Part shown: piece by piece, positions 1 through 6,851 of the stretch
Position numbering within the stretch: position 1 is the first letter of the stretch
How the letters are laid out: each line of letters begins with the position of its first letter
NCBI GenBank assembly: GCA_017561105.1
Contig: JAFZDR010000167.1
Location: 1 to 29,687, forward strand
Direction: 5' to 3'
DNA length: 29,687 nt
Origin: Alistipes sp.
Lineage (GTDB): Bacteria > Bacteroidota > Bacteroidia > Bacteroidales > Rikenellaceae
Notes under the pieces: model-generated
Told to the model about the DNA's origin: nothing
Seen by the model: only the letters and a program-made list of their open reading frames with translations
Database searches by the model: none
Position numbers and translations under genes: made by a program

Positions 1-131
1 AGGTAGTTGTAGCCCATATCGCGCATCACATACCTACCGCTGCGGTCGTGGTCGTCCCAGTTCTCGGCACAGAGGATGGTGGGCACCGAGAGGCACACTA
101 CGGTAGCCACAATGGGTGCAAGTTTATCGTT
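1..131 (-). pseudogene. In-frame continuation of the DUF2723 gene after the TAG
   Basis: Reading the minus strand directly after the TAG at 132-134 in the same frame gives 43 open codons up to the window edge. They contain VCLSVPTILCAENW and DDHDRSGRY, which resemble the segment following the central region of DUF2723 proteins. The remaining C-terminal part lies outside the window. If the TAG is real and not read through, this is the untranslated 3' part of a broken gene. A base-calling error at the TAG is the main alternative. Confidence 0.7.
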
Positions 132-1988
132 CTACTTGAAGATTTTCTTCAGCCACTCCGCCACCGCGAGCACACCGAAGCCTATCCACATACAGAAGGC
201 ATAGAAGGAGCCTGCATAGATGTAGTCCCTCTCGCGGGGCTCACCTGGGGGCGAGTTGAAATATACCACCAGCGCTATACCCATCATCACAAACAACCAC
301 ATAACGATTGTAAAGTTGCGAGGGTCACGGTTGAGCTGGTAGATCAAACCGATAATACCCAACAAGAACGGCAACAAGAAGTAGGTGTTACGCGCCTTGT
401 TATTCTCCATCTCGCGCGGAAGATTTGTCTGCGGGCCGAGATAGAGCGAGTCTATTGCCTTGATGCCGGTGATCCAATTGCCGTTGGTGATTGTTACCGC
501 ATCGGCCTGTATATCATCCTGGCGTCCCACGAAGTTCCAAAGGAAGTAGCGCCAGTACATGTAGTTGAGCTGATAGGAGAAGAAGTAGTTGAGATTCTCC
601 AAGAATGTTGGCTCGATAACGGTGCGAGTACGCTCACCGTCGTAGTACGAAACCTTGCGACCAAAGTCGAGCACCTCCTTGCGCATCGGGCGACCATCCT
701 GACCATAGGCGATCTCGCCATTCTCGTCGCGCACAAAGTCCATCTTCGTACGATATGCCGCCCAAGGCTTGTAGTCCTGCTCCTTCTTCATGTAGTTCCA
801 CATTCGTGGGAAGAGGTGCATAAACTTATCGGGATAGACATAGTCATCAACGGTTGTTCGCTTCTCGTACTGTTTCTTCTCGTCGTTGTAGTGGTAGAAC
901 TCCTTCTCGGTGTAGTCCTCGACAGGTGCTGCATACGATGCACCATAGAGCAACGGACGATTACCATACTGATCGCGATTGAGCATCGAGAGCAGAGCTG
1001 TCGGATTGTCCGGATTGTTCGAGTTCATCGGCGGATTTACCGCTGCACGGATTGTAACCGATGCATACGACGCAAAACCGAGCATGATCATCGTAACCGA
1101 CACTGCCACCAAGTTCAAAAGTCGCTTACCCTTGCGGTGGGTTACATATACGACTGTGCCAAGCAGAGCAAAGAGTGCAAAAGCAAAGACAACAATACCC
1201 GTATTAACCGGCAACGACAGGCTATTCACAAAGAAGACATCGACCATTGCACCGAAATAGACGGTGTAAGGGATAATGATACCGTTCAACACCACCAAAA
1301 TCGCACACGCCAAGAGGGTAACAAGGCACAAACCCTTAAAGGTTATCTTCTTGTACTTGCGGAAGTAGTAGATAAATACCAACGCAGGTATGGTGAGCAG
1401 GTTGAGGATATGTACTCCGATCGACAAACCCATAAGATAGGCAATAAGCACAATCCAACGCGCTGCGTGAGGCTCATCAGCCTCCTCCTCCCAGCGCAAC
1501 ATCAACCATACAACCAAGGCGGTAAACATCGACGAGAGCGCATAGACCTCACCCTCGACAGCCGAGAACCAGAATGTGTCGGTGAAGGTATAAGCCAAAG
1601 CACCTACGGCGCCTGCGCCCAACACGGCAACGCCGTTTGCAACCGAGAGAGGTCGTCCCTCGCGAGTCAAAAGGCGGCGGGCAATATGGGTGATTGTCCA
1701 GAAGAGGAACAATATGCAGAAGGCACTTGCCAACGCATTCATTCCGTTCACCATGTGTGGCACATAGTGTGTCGATGGTGCTAACATGGTGGCGATACGC
1801 GCCAAGAGCATAAAGAGTGGCGCACCCGGAGGGTGTCCCACCTCCAACTTATACGATGTTGCGACAAACTCGCCACAGTCCCACAACGAAGACGAAGGCT
1901 CTATTGTCATCAAATATGTGAAGCTGGCGATGGCAAAGACCACCCAACCCACAATACGATTCCAACGCTTAAATATATTTTGTTCCAT
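132..1988 (-). CDS. DUF2723 multi-membrane protein, truncated by an in-frame TAG
   Basis: The product is a polytopic inner-membrane protein. Near the N terminus it has SLWDCGEF and VGHPPGAPLF, which I recognise as hallmarks of the DUF2723 family, followed by many hydrophobic segments typical of GT-C-type glycosyltransferases. The eukaryotic DUF2723 member TMEM260 has been reported as a protein O-mannosyltransferase, so a role in protein or envelope glycosylation is plausible but inferred. The frame ends after 618 residues at a TAG following WLKKIFK. Family members in Bacteroidales are usually much longer, about 1000 residues. The next in-frame codons still read family-like sequence including ENWDDHDRSGRY, so the stop looks like a nonsense mutation. 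The start at 1988 is preceded by a TAAATTTG -7 box and a perfect inverted repeat. A terminator lies between it and the upstream folE. Confidence 0.8.
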   Translation of the reverse strand: MEQNIFKRWNRIVGWVVFAIASFTYLMTIEPSSSLWDCGEFVATSYKLEVGHPPGAPLFMLLARIATMLAPSTHYVPHMVNGMNALASAFCILFLFWTITHIARRLLTREGRPLSVANGVAVLGAGAVGALAYTFTDTFWFSAVEGEVYALSSMFTALVVWLMLRWEEEADEPHAARWIVLIAYLMGLSIGVHILNLLTIPALVFIYYFRKYKKITFKGLCLVTLLACAILVVLNGIIIPYTVYFGAMVDVFFVNSLSLPVNTGIVVFAFALFALLGTVVYVTHRKGKRLLNLVAVSVTMIMLGFASYASVTIRAAVNPPMNSNNPDNPTALLSMLNRDQYGNRPLLYGASYAAPVEDYTEKEFYHYNDEKKQYEKRTTVDDYVYPDKFMHLFPRMWNYMKKEQDYKPWAAYRTKMDFVRDENGEIAYGQDGRPMRKEVLDFGRKVSYYDGERTRTVIEPTFLENLNYFFSYQLNYMYWRYFLWNFVGRQDDIQADAVTITNGNWITGIKAIDSLYLGPQTNLPREMENNKARNTYFLLPFLLGIIGLIYQLNRDPRNFTIVMWLFVMMGIALVVYFNSPPGEPRERDYIYAGSFYAFCMWIGFGVLAVAEWLKKIFK

Positions 1989-1998
1989 AATTTTTCGG

Positions 1999-2028
1999 GC
2001 GTTTATAGTATATAAACGCGCAAATTTA
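1999..2028 (-). promoter_or_regulatory. DUF2723 promoter box and adjacent perfect inverted repeat
   Basis: On the minus strand TAAATTTG (2021-2028) matches the Bacteroidetes -7 consensus TAnnTTTG. Immediately downstream, at 1999-2019, are 9-base perfect inverted arms (gcgtttata and tataaacgc) separated by gta. The arms end 11 bases before the start codon. They could be an operator or a hairpin at the 5' end of the mRNA. I saw no convincing -33 TTTG at the usual distance. Confidence 0.4.
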
Positions 2029-2096
2029 CAAAAAGTTATTTGAATTTATCGAATTTTAGCAAAATGTTTCTCATTTACCACAATTAAAACCATATG

Positions 2097-2147
2097 AAAC
2101 AAAAGAGCGAGAACGCAATATACCCGAAAGCATATTTGCGTTCCCGC
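2097..2147 (-). terminator. Rho-independent terminator downstream of folE
   Basis: Arms at 2107-2121 and 2132-2147 pair over about 15 bases with one bulge around a 10-base loop. On the minus strand the stem is followed by a T-rich run (ctcttttgttt). It lies 29 bases beyond the folE stop and upstream of the DUF2723 promoter, so the two genes are probably separate transcription units. Confidence 0.6.
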
Positions 2148-2175
2148 CTATTTTGAGTTTTTGCAACTCGCTTTA

Positions 2176-2778
2176 TTACTGCAACTTAGCCGAGATAAGC
2201 GACATGAACTCCTCGCGAGTACGAGGGTCCGAGAGGAAGATTCCCGTAAAGGCCGAAGTTGTGGTCTTCGAACCCTGCTTCTCCACGCCGCGCATCTGCA
2301 TGCACATGTGCGAAGCCTCGATAACCACCGCTACACCGATAGGATTTAACGCCTCCTGGATGCAGTCACGAATCTGCACGGTTAGGCGCTCCTGCACCTG
2401 CAAGCGACGAGCAAAGCACTCCACCACGCGAGCCACCTTCGACAAGCCGGTAATTGTTCCATTCGGAATATACGCCACATGTGCCTTACCTACAAATGGA
2501 AGCATGTGATGCTCACATACCGAGAAGAGCTCGATATCCTTCACCACAACCATCTGCTTGTACTCCTCCTTGAACATTGCCGACTGAAGAATAGCCACAG
2601 GGTCCTGCTCGTAGCCCTTTGTGAGGTATGACCACGCCTTAGCCACACGCTCGGGGGTCTTAATCAAGCCTTCGCGCTCGGGGTCTTCTCCCAAAAGGCG
2701 CAACACCTCGCCATAGTGATATTTTAGTTGCTCAATCTTCTCGAGGTCATACTTGTCCTCACGCTCGTAATTTGCCAT
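2176..2778 (-). CDS. folE: GTP cyclohydrolase I
   Basis: It converts GTP to 7,8-dihydroneopterin triphosphate, the first step of tetrahydrofolate and queuosine-precursor synthesis, as a cytoplasmic decamer. The 200-residue product has the expected length. The catalytic zinc ligands are visible as C88 and H91 in [10 protein letters not shown] and C159 in [10 protein letters not shown]. The GLSKVAR substrate-binding segment (111-117) and the terminal domain ending in EFMSLI are also present. No key residue is missing. It lies about 100 bases downstream of rdgB in the same direction, separated by a long imperfect hairpin repeat, so it may be read from the rdgB operon or from its own promoter. 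Confidence 0.97.
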   Translation of the reverse strand: MANYEREDKYDLEKIEQLKYHYGEVLRLLGEDPEREGLIKTPERVAKAWSYLTKGYEQDPVAILQSAMFKEEYKQMVVVKDIELFSVCEHHMLPFVGKAHVAYIPNGTITGLSKVARVVECFARRLQVQERLTVQIRDCIQEALNPIGVAVVIEASHMCMQMRGVEKQGSKTTTSAFTGIFLSDPRTREEFMSLISAKLQ

Positions 2779-2788
2779 AATCTTTTTT

Positions 2789-2879
2789 GCTGTTAGCCAT
2801 TAGCCCTTAGCCATTGGCTTTATTATTTTTTGCTTTTTTTGTTTTCAGCTAATGGCTGGTAGCCAATAGCTAATAGCCC
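2789..2879. repeat. Dispersed ttagccatt-type imperfect hairpin repeat, copy A
   Basis: Two arms of about 31 bases (2789-2819 and 2848-2878) are imperfect inverted copies, matching at about 23 of 31 positions by eye, around an AT-rich loop. Each arm is built from overlapping units such as ttagccatt and tagccattggc. It fills the gap between rdgB and folE and touches the rdgB stop codon. Related copies lie near 4981, 11585 and 28184. Confidence 0.65.
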
Positions 2880-3457
2880 TAATTATTCTGTAAAAATTCT
2901 ACCAATTTTGCCACTGCTCGACCACGGTGCGAGATGGCGTTCTTCTCCTCGGCCGACATCTCGGCAAAGGTACGTGTATCGCCCTCGGGAACAAACATAG
3001 GGTCGTAGCCGAAGCCCTCTGTGCCCGACATATGATCGATAATTGCTCCCTCGACAATTCCCTCGAAGAGGTACTCCTTGCCACCGAGAATCAAGGCTAT
3101 AACCGTACGGAAACGAGCCTTACGGTTGCTCTCGCCCTCGAGGTTTTTCAGTAGCAGGGCGTTGTTTGCGTCGAAGTCGTGCTCATCGCCTGCATAGCGA
3201 GCCGAGCGAACACCCGGAGCTCCACCCAAAGCCTCAACCTCCAAGCCTGTATCGTCGGCAAAGCAGTCGGCACCGGTGCGCTCGTGAACATAGCGCGCCT
3301 TCAACAAGGCATTACCTTCGAGTGTCTCGGCAGTTTCAGGAATATCTTCGGTTATGCCACACTCACGCAAGGTTTTAAGGGCAAATTTGCCCTCCAAAAG
3401 GGCCTGCACCTCGCCAAGCTTGTGGGCGTTATTGGTGGAAAAAATCAGTTCTTTCAT
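2879..3457 (-). CDS. rdgB: Non-canonical purine NTP pyrophosphatase (RdgB/HAM1)
   Basis: It hydrolyses dITP, XTP and ITP to monophosphates and pyrophosphate, keeping deaminated purines out of DNA and RNA. The 192-residue length is normal. Family motifs are STNNAHK (7-13) at the N terminus, the metal-binding FADDTGL with D68 and D69, [10 protein letters not shown] (148-157) and the C-terminal SHRGRA (176-181). The start lies 4 bases after the lipoprotein gene's stop, with aggag just ahead of it, which indicates translation from the same mRNA as the two envelope genes upstream. It ends in a true TAG stop. Confidence 0.96.
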   Translation of the reverse strand: MKELIFSTNNAHKLGEVQALLEGKFALKTLRECGITEDIPETAETLEGNALLKARYVHERTGADCFADDTGLEVEALGGAPGVRSARYAGDEHDFDANNALLLKNLEGESNRKARFRTVIALILGGKEYLFEGIVEGAIIDHMSGTEGFGYDPMFVPEGDTRTFAEMSAEEKNAISHRGRAVAKLVEFLQNN

Positions 3458-3461
3458 TCTC

Positions 3462-4211
3462 CTACTCTAATTTTGGAGTGGCAAAGGTAACAATTTTATT
3501 TGCAATTTGCACCATCACCTCTCGTTTTGTGTAGTCGACGAGGTCCTGATACAAAATGTGTACCTTGCCCTGCTCTATCGAACTGCGGAGAAGCATCGGC
3601 TCCACCAAGTCGAATGCTATCACATAATCCGGCGTTTTCCAGCTATCTGTCGATTCGCCCTTGAAGGTGTTGTACTTCACACTGCGACATTCGTGGATAG
3701 GATCATACTCCCACTCTACTTCGCTCTCGGCGGTGTAGTGGTGGTCGTAGTATGTGTTGCCCCACTCGCTGTTGTCGATAAAGAGGTTAAACTTCGCGCT
3801 CTCGCCCTCGATGCCGACCGCCTTACCCATCTTTACATACTCCATATAATCGCCTTCGCGGTAGTACAAATGCCATACTCCGCCCTGACTGAGGAGCTTG
3901 CCGTCGGTCTGTATGCGATATGAGCGAGAAGAGTAGGTTGTACCATAAGTCAAGGTGTAGATATTTTCTCCAACCTCTAGTTCGCACGCCTTATATAGGC
4001 TCTTCGGATAGGTTTTACCTATCAATGTATCGTTCAGCTGTGCCACCGCCTCGGCGTGGCTATGTTGCTGATATACGGCGTCGCTCACTCTGTTCCAAAG
4101 GAGCTGATTTGCACGATTTGGATTTGGCTCGGTGCCGCTTTCAAGTTCGCACGATGTCGCCATAAACATTGCCGCAAGGGCAACCACTACAATCGAAATA
4201 TAGTTTCTCAT
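3462..4211 (-). CDS. Predicted lipoprotein of unknown function
   Basis: I do not recognise the 249-residue product. It begins with a hydrophobic signal and a lipobox (FMATSC, Cys21), so it should be lipid-anchored in the envelope. The mature part is rich in Tyr, Trp and charged residues with alternating patterns suggesting a beta-rich fold, and has no obvious catalytic motif. It is sandwiched between a predicted outer-membrane beta-barrel gene (12-base gap) and rdgB (4-base gap), all on the minus strand, so it probably works with the barrel protein. Cotranscription with rdgB may be incidental. Confidence 0.8.
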   Translation of the reverse strand: MRNYISIVVVALAAMFMATSCELESGTEPNPNRANQLLWNRVSDAVYQQHSHAEAVAQLNDTLIGKTYPKSLYKACELEVGENIYTLTYGTTYSSRSYRIQTDGKLLSQGGVWHLYYREGDYMEYVKMGKAVGIEGESAKFNLFIDNSEWGNTYYDHHYTAESEVEWEYDPIHECRSVKYNTFKGESTDSWKTPDYVIAFDLVEPMLLRSSIEQGKVHILYQDLVDYTKREVMVQIANKIVTFATPKLE

Positions 4212-4223
4212 AACTCTGCCCTC

Positions 4224-4898
4224 CTACTTTTTAACTGCATTAAAACGATAACCTATACCTCCGCGCAACCAGCCGGCAGTACCCAAACCAAACTCGGCAA
4301 AGCCGAAGAATTTGCGACCAAACGAGCAACCGAAGAGAGTCAAATCGCCCCACGGATAGGCCTCTTCAAAGTCGGTTACAACACCTATCGAAACGGTAGA
4401 ATAGAGCTGCACCTTCTCACGATAGAACCAATTAAAACGCACCGAAGGCATGATCGAGAGGCAGTAGTAGCTCTGATTTTCGATCTTCTTGCCTGTGTTG
4501 GCTTCCTTGCGCCAACGGGTCGATGCACCAAATACGGCCTTACCACCATACTGCAACCAACGACGATTTTGGTAGGTGTAGCTCAGTGTGTAGTTGCCGA
4601 TAAACATTCGCGGTGTGAGGTAGCTATCGCCAACCGCAATATCGTGGCGGAAGTTCGGAATAGGATCGACACAACCCACCTCATCGAGCGCAAAACTCGT
4701 TACTAAGCTCATAGTTCCGACACCGATGCGGATATCGTGCTTCGGCACAAAATCGGAGTACTGAGGTTTTGTCTTGACGATTGTAATAACCGTTGTGCTG
4801 TCGGTTCTGACCACAGACTTCTCTCGCGTCTGCGCCACCACACCCTGCACCACAAAGAGTGCAACGAGCGCAAGCAGTGTTGTTTTGAGTTGTTTCAT
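4224..4898 (-). CDS. Predicted outer-membrane beta-barrel protein
   Basis: The start at 4898 gives 224 residues with a clear signal peptide (MKQLKTTLLALVALFVVQG, cleavage near VVAQ). An upstream in-frame ATG at 4991 would only add translated repeat and G-tract sequence. The mature protein has alternating aromatic/polar strands and ends GGIGYRFNAVKK, as in small 8-stranded barrels. No enzyme motif is visible and I cannot name the family. It is the first gene of a probable operon with the lipoprotein and rdgB. A run of eight C on the plus strand (G8 on the coding strand) lies 53 bases upstream of the start, which could affect its expression. Confidence 0.75.
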   Translation of the reverse strand: MKQLKTTLLALVALFVVQGVVAQTREKSVVRTDSTTVITIVKTKPQYSDFVPKHDIRIGVGTMSLVTSFALDEVGCVDPIPNFRHDIAVGDSYLTPRMFIGNYTLSYTYQNRRWLQYGGKAVFGASTRWRKEANTGKKIENQSYYCLSIMPSVRFNWFYREKVQLYSTVSIGVVTDFEEAYPWGDLTLFGCSFGRKFFGFAEFGLGTAGWLRGGIGYRFNAVKK

Positions 4899-4951
4899 AA
4901 GGGACTTTATTAAATGGTTTAATATTTCAGGGTGGTAAATTTTGCAGAGCA

Positions 4952-4959
4952 CCCCCCCC
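4952..4959 (-). repeat. G8 homopolymer upstream of the beta-barrel gene
   Basis: Eight consecutive G on the coding strand lie in the leader or promoter region of the beta-barrel gene. Tracts of this length can slip in replication and change promoter spacing or leader structure. Confidence 0.6.
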
Positions 4960-4980
4960 ATTAAAATTCTGGTTATCAGG

Positions 4981-5010
4981 CTATTAGCCATTGGTTTTTA
5001 GCTTTTTGGG
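4981..5010. repeat. Partial copy of the ttagccatt repeat, copy D
   Basis: The block contains attagccattgg and ttttagc, matching one arm of the repeat seen at 2789 and 11585. A second arm is not evident. It borders the composite repeat region at 5019-5187. Confidence 0.45.
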
Positions 5011-5018
5011 CGTAGCAA

Positions 5019-5187
5019 AATGACATTCGCTCCCGTTGGTCGCTGAATGGCAACGAATGACATGCGCTCGTTACACTCGCTGAATGGCAAAGCGCCACTC
5101 ATTAAGCACTCCTTGGAGTGCGCTGTCATTAAATGCCATTAAGGGCTGGAAGCCCGAATGCCATTCAATGCCATCTTGCTTGGCGCC
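5019..5187. repeat. Composite intergenic repeat region
   Basis: Two adjacent 37-base units (5019-5055 and 5056-5092) match at 28 of 37 positions, sharing aatgacat at the start and tcgctgaatggcaa near the end. They are followed by a compact hairpin (gcactcc-tt-ggagtgc), then a second hairpin (gggct-gga-agccc) flanked by direct aatgccatt copies. No ORF with coding character fills the region between the HAD gene stop and the beta-barrel leader. Confidence 0.55.
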
Positions 5188-6036
5188 CTATTTCTCCGCC
5201 TCCAAGAGCTGGAGCTTATAGTCGGCATCGCACTTGTCGATGATGGTCTTGACTACGGTGTCAATTTCCGAGCCCTCGCTATAGTCTGCAGGGCAGACAT
5301 GGTTTACTCGGTTGTCACGAATAAGGGTGTTCATCTCGCCACGCTTCGCCTCCGAATTTGGGTTATAGACCGCAATCGAGTGGCCGCCAAAGTTCTTCAC
5401 AAGGCGCATACAAGGGATATCGGTTGTTCCGTCGCCCACATAGATCATTCGCGAGAATGGCACAGGACGCTCACGCTCCTCCATATACTGATTTACCTGC
5501 TTGGTGTCGTAGACCGACTCCACACCCTTGTTAATTTTGAAGATAAACTGTGTTTTGTTGGTATAATTTACCGCCACACCCGGCCAATAGGCGATGCCGT
5601 CGACATTGTAGAGGAACGAGCAGGCGTAGATCTTACGGAACTTATCGGCGATAGGCGTACCCTCGATAATCTCCTTCAAGCCCGACGAATTGATGTAGTG
5701 CACAACTCTTACTCCGCGCTCCTCGCCATACTTGTTGATACGGTCAAACCACTCCAACACACCGTCATAAAACTCGACCTTCTTGCCCGACTCCTGGAAA
5801 GCCTCGCGACGAAGCGACAAGCCTTTGGCTTGTGCCGAGCGAATCATCAACGCCATATAGGTCAAAATCTGATCGGCATCCTGCTCCTCGGCGAGGTGAT
5901 TTGCCTCGTCCCAGAACTCGAAGTTACTCTTGCCTACGGCAGGTATAAAGTCGTACTCCTGCATATTTCCTGCAGCGAGTGTTCCGTCGAAATCGTATAT
6001 AAGTGCAATGGTAAATTTGTGATTTGTCTGCTCCAT
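5188..6036 (-). CDS. HAD-superfamily phosphatase
   Basis: The 282-residue cytoplasmic protein carries the HAD motifs in order: motif I IYDFDGTLA with nucleophile D15 and D17, motif II INSSG (116-119), a candidate motif III lysine at K161, and motif IV YVGDGTTD with D202 and D206. The helical cap between motifs I and II and the GDGTTD form resemble phosphoserine-phosphatase-type HADs. The substrate is unknown. It is divergent from the nitroreductase across 95 bases. On the minus strand TATATTTG (6064-6071) is a candidate -7 box. Confidence 0.88.
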   Translation of the reverse strand: MEQTNHKFTIALIYDFDGTLAAGNMQEYDFIPAVGKSNFEFWDEANHLAEEQDADQILTYMALMIRSAQAKGLSLRREAFQESGKKVEFYDGVLEWFDRINKYGEERGVRVVHYINSSGLKEIIEGTPIADKFRKIYACSFLYNVDGIAYWPGVAVNYTNKTQFIFKINKGVESVYDTKQVNQYMEERERPVPFSRMIYVGDGTTDIPCMRLVKNFGGHSIAVYNPNSEAKRGEMNTLIRDNRVNHVCPADYSEGSEIDTVVKTIIDKCDADYKLQLLEAEK

Positions 6037-6063
6037 AACAAAAACATTTGTGTAAAGTTACTA

Positions 6064-6092
6064 CAAATATAGTAATTTTTTCACTATTTTTG
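6064..6092. promoter_or_regulatory. Divergent -7 boxes for the HAD and nitroreductase genes
   Basis: TATATTTG on the minus strand (6064-6071) and TATTTTTG on the plus strand (6085-6092) both match TAnnTTTG and lie upstream of the HAD and nitroreductase starts respectively. Correctly spaced -33 TTTG elements are not evident for either. Confidence 0.45.
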
Positions 6093-6131
6093 CATTAGCA
6101 AAAGTGAAATCAACAATAAAACTATATAATT

Positions 6132-6662
6132 ATGGAATTTAAGGAGGTTTTAACCAAGCGTCGCAGCGTGCGTAAATTTTTACCTACTGCACCATCACAC
6201 GAGGTATTGTTGGATATTGTACACGATGCTAACACAGCACCATCGTCGCGCAATATGCACACCACACGATTTATGATTATCGAAGATCGCGAAACTCTCG
6301 ACAAGATTGCCGAGATGCGCGATTATGGCTCAGGTTTTATGACAGGAGCTCCGGCTGCTATCGTAGTTATGGGCGATACCACAAAAACCGATCTTTGGCG
6401 CGAGAACTGCGCTATTTCGGCTACAATTTTGCAGCTCTCAATCGTAAATCACGGTTTGGCGTCGTGCTGGGTACATGTGGCAGATCGTCCCCGCATCCAC
6501 GAAAAGCCGGATAGCGAGAGAGCCGAAACCTACTTGCGCACCTTCCTCGATATTCCGGAGGATTGGAAGGTAGAGTGTGTGGTTGCTCTCGGTTACTCCG
6601 ACTTCGAGCCAAAGCCTCTCCCTGAGTGGGATTCAGAGTCAACAATCTTGTGGCACAAGTAA
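6132..6662 (+). CDS. Nitroreductase-family FMN oxidoreductase
   Basis: The 176-residue protein matches small nitroreductases: RRSVRKF (10-16) and APSSRNMH (36-43) form the FMN phosphate and ring contacts, and the GLASCWVHV segment and C-terminal VVALGY are typical. It would use NAD(P)H to reduce quinones, nitroaromatics or flavin-linked substrates in the cytoplasm. The physiological substrate cannot be read from sequence. It is a single-gene unit with a candidate -7 box upstream and a strong terminator downstream. Confidence 0.92.
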   Translation: MEFKEVLTKRRSVRKFLPTAPSHEVLLDIVHDANTAPSSRNMHTTRFMIIEDRETLDKIAEMRDYGSGFMTGAPAAIVVMGDTTKTDLWRENCAISATILQLSIVNHGLASCWVHVADRPRIHEKPDSERAETYLRTFLDIPEDWKVECVVALGYSDFEPKPLPEWDSESTILWHK

Positions 6663-6671
6663 AACAAAAAG

Positions 6672-6706
6672 GCGTGTCCATAAAACTTGTTGGACACGCT
6701 CTTTTT
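6672..6706 (+). terminator. Rho-independent terminator after the nitroreductase
   Basis: A perfect 9-base stem (gcgtgtcca / tggacacgc) with a 10-base loop is followed by tcttttt, ten bases beyond the stop codon. Confidence 0.85.
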
Positions 6707-6710
6707 GGTG

Positions 6711-6830
6711 GAAATTGTATAACAAGTGGGATTTTAAGACTTGCGAAGCCCGAAAAAGCGGAGTTTACTCAGCGTAAATGAGCATTTTGAGGGCAAGCGT
6801 AACGCAAAAATCACCTTGTTAGACAGTTTC
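6711..6830. repeat. MITE-like element with imperfect terminal inverted repeats
   Basis: The 120-base segment starts gaaattgtataacaag and its reverse complement starts gaaactgtctaacaagg. These termini match at about 19 of 25 positions ungapped. The interior has further short palindromic bits (tttac-tcagc-gtaaa) and no coding signal. The size and structure fit a miniature transposable or REP-like element. No direct target-site duplication is obvious. Confidence 0.5.
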
Positions 6831-6851
6831 TTTTTTTTGTAGGAAGGCGTA

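Noticed and set aside
48..1784. 578-codon plus-strand ORF
   Set aside because: It is exactly antisense to the DUF2723 gene and has no recognisable motif; its Cys/His/Arg-rich composition is typical of an antisense shadow.
1..1988. TAG recoded as an amino acid in this genome
   Set aside because: Several intact genes in the window (rdgB, the lipoprotein, HAD, galE) end in TAG at the expected protein length, so TAG works as a normal stop.
4899..4991. Upstream start at 4991 for the beta-barrel gene
   Set aside because: The added residues are translated from the dispersed repeat and the G tract, and the signal peptide begins at the ATG at 4898.
5019..5187. CRISPR array
   Set aside because: There are only two imperfect adjacent units with no regular spacers and no cas genes nearby.
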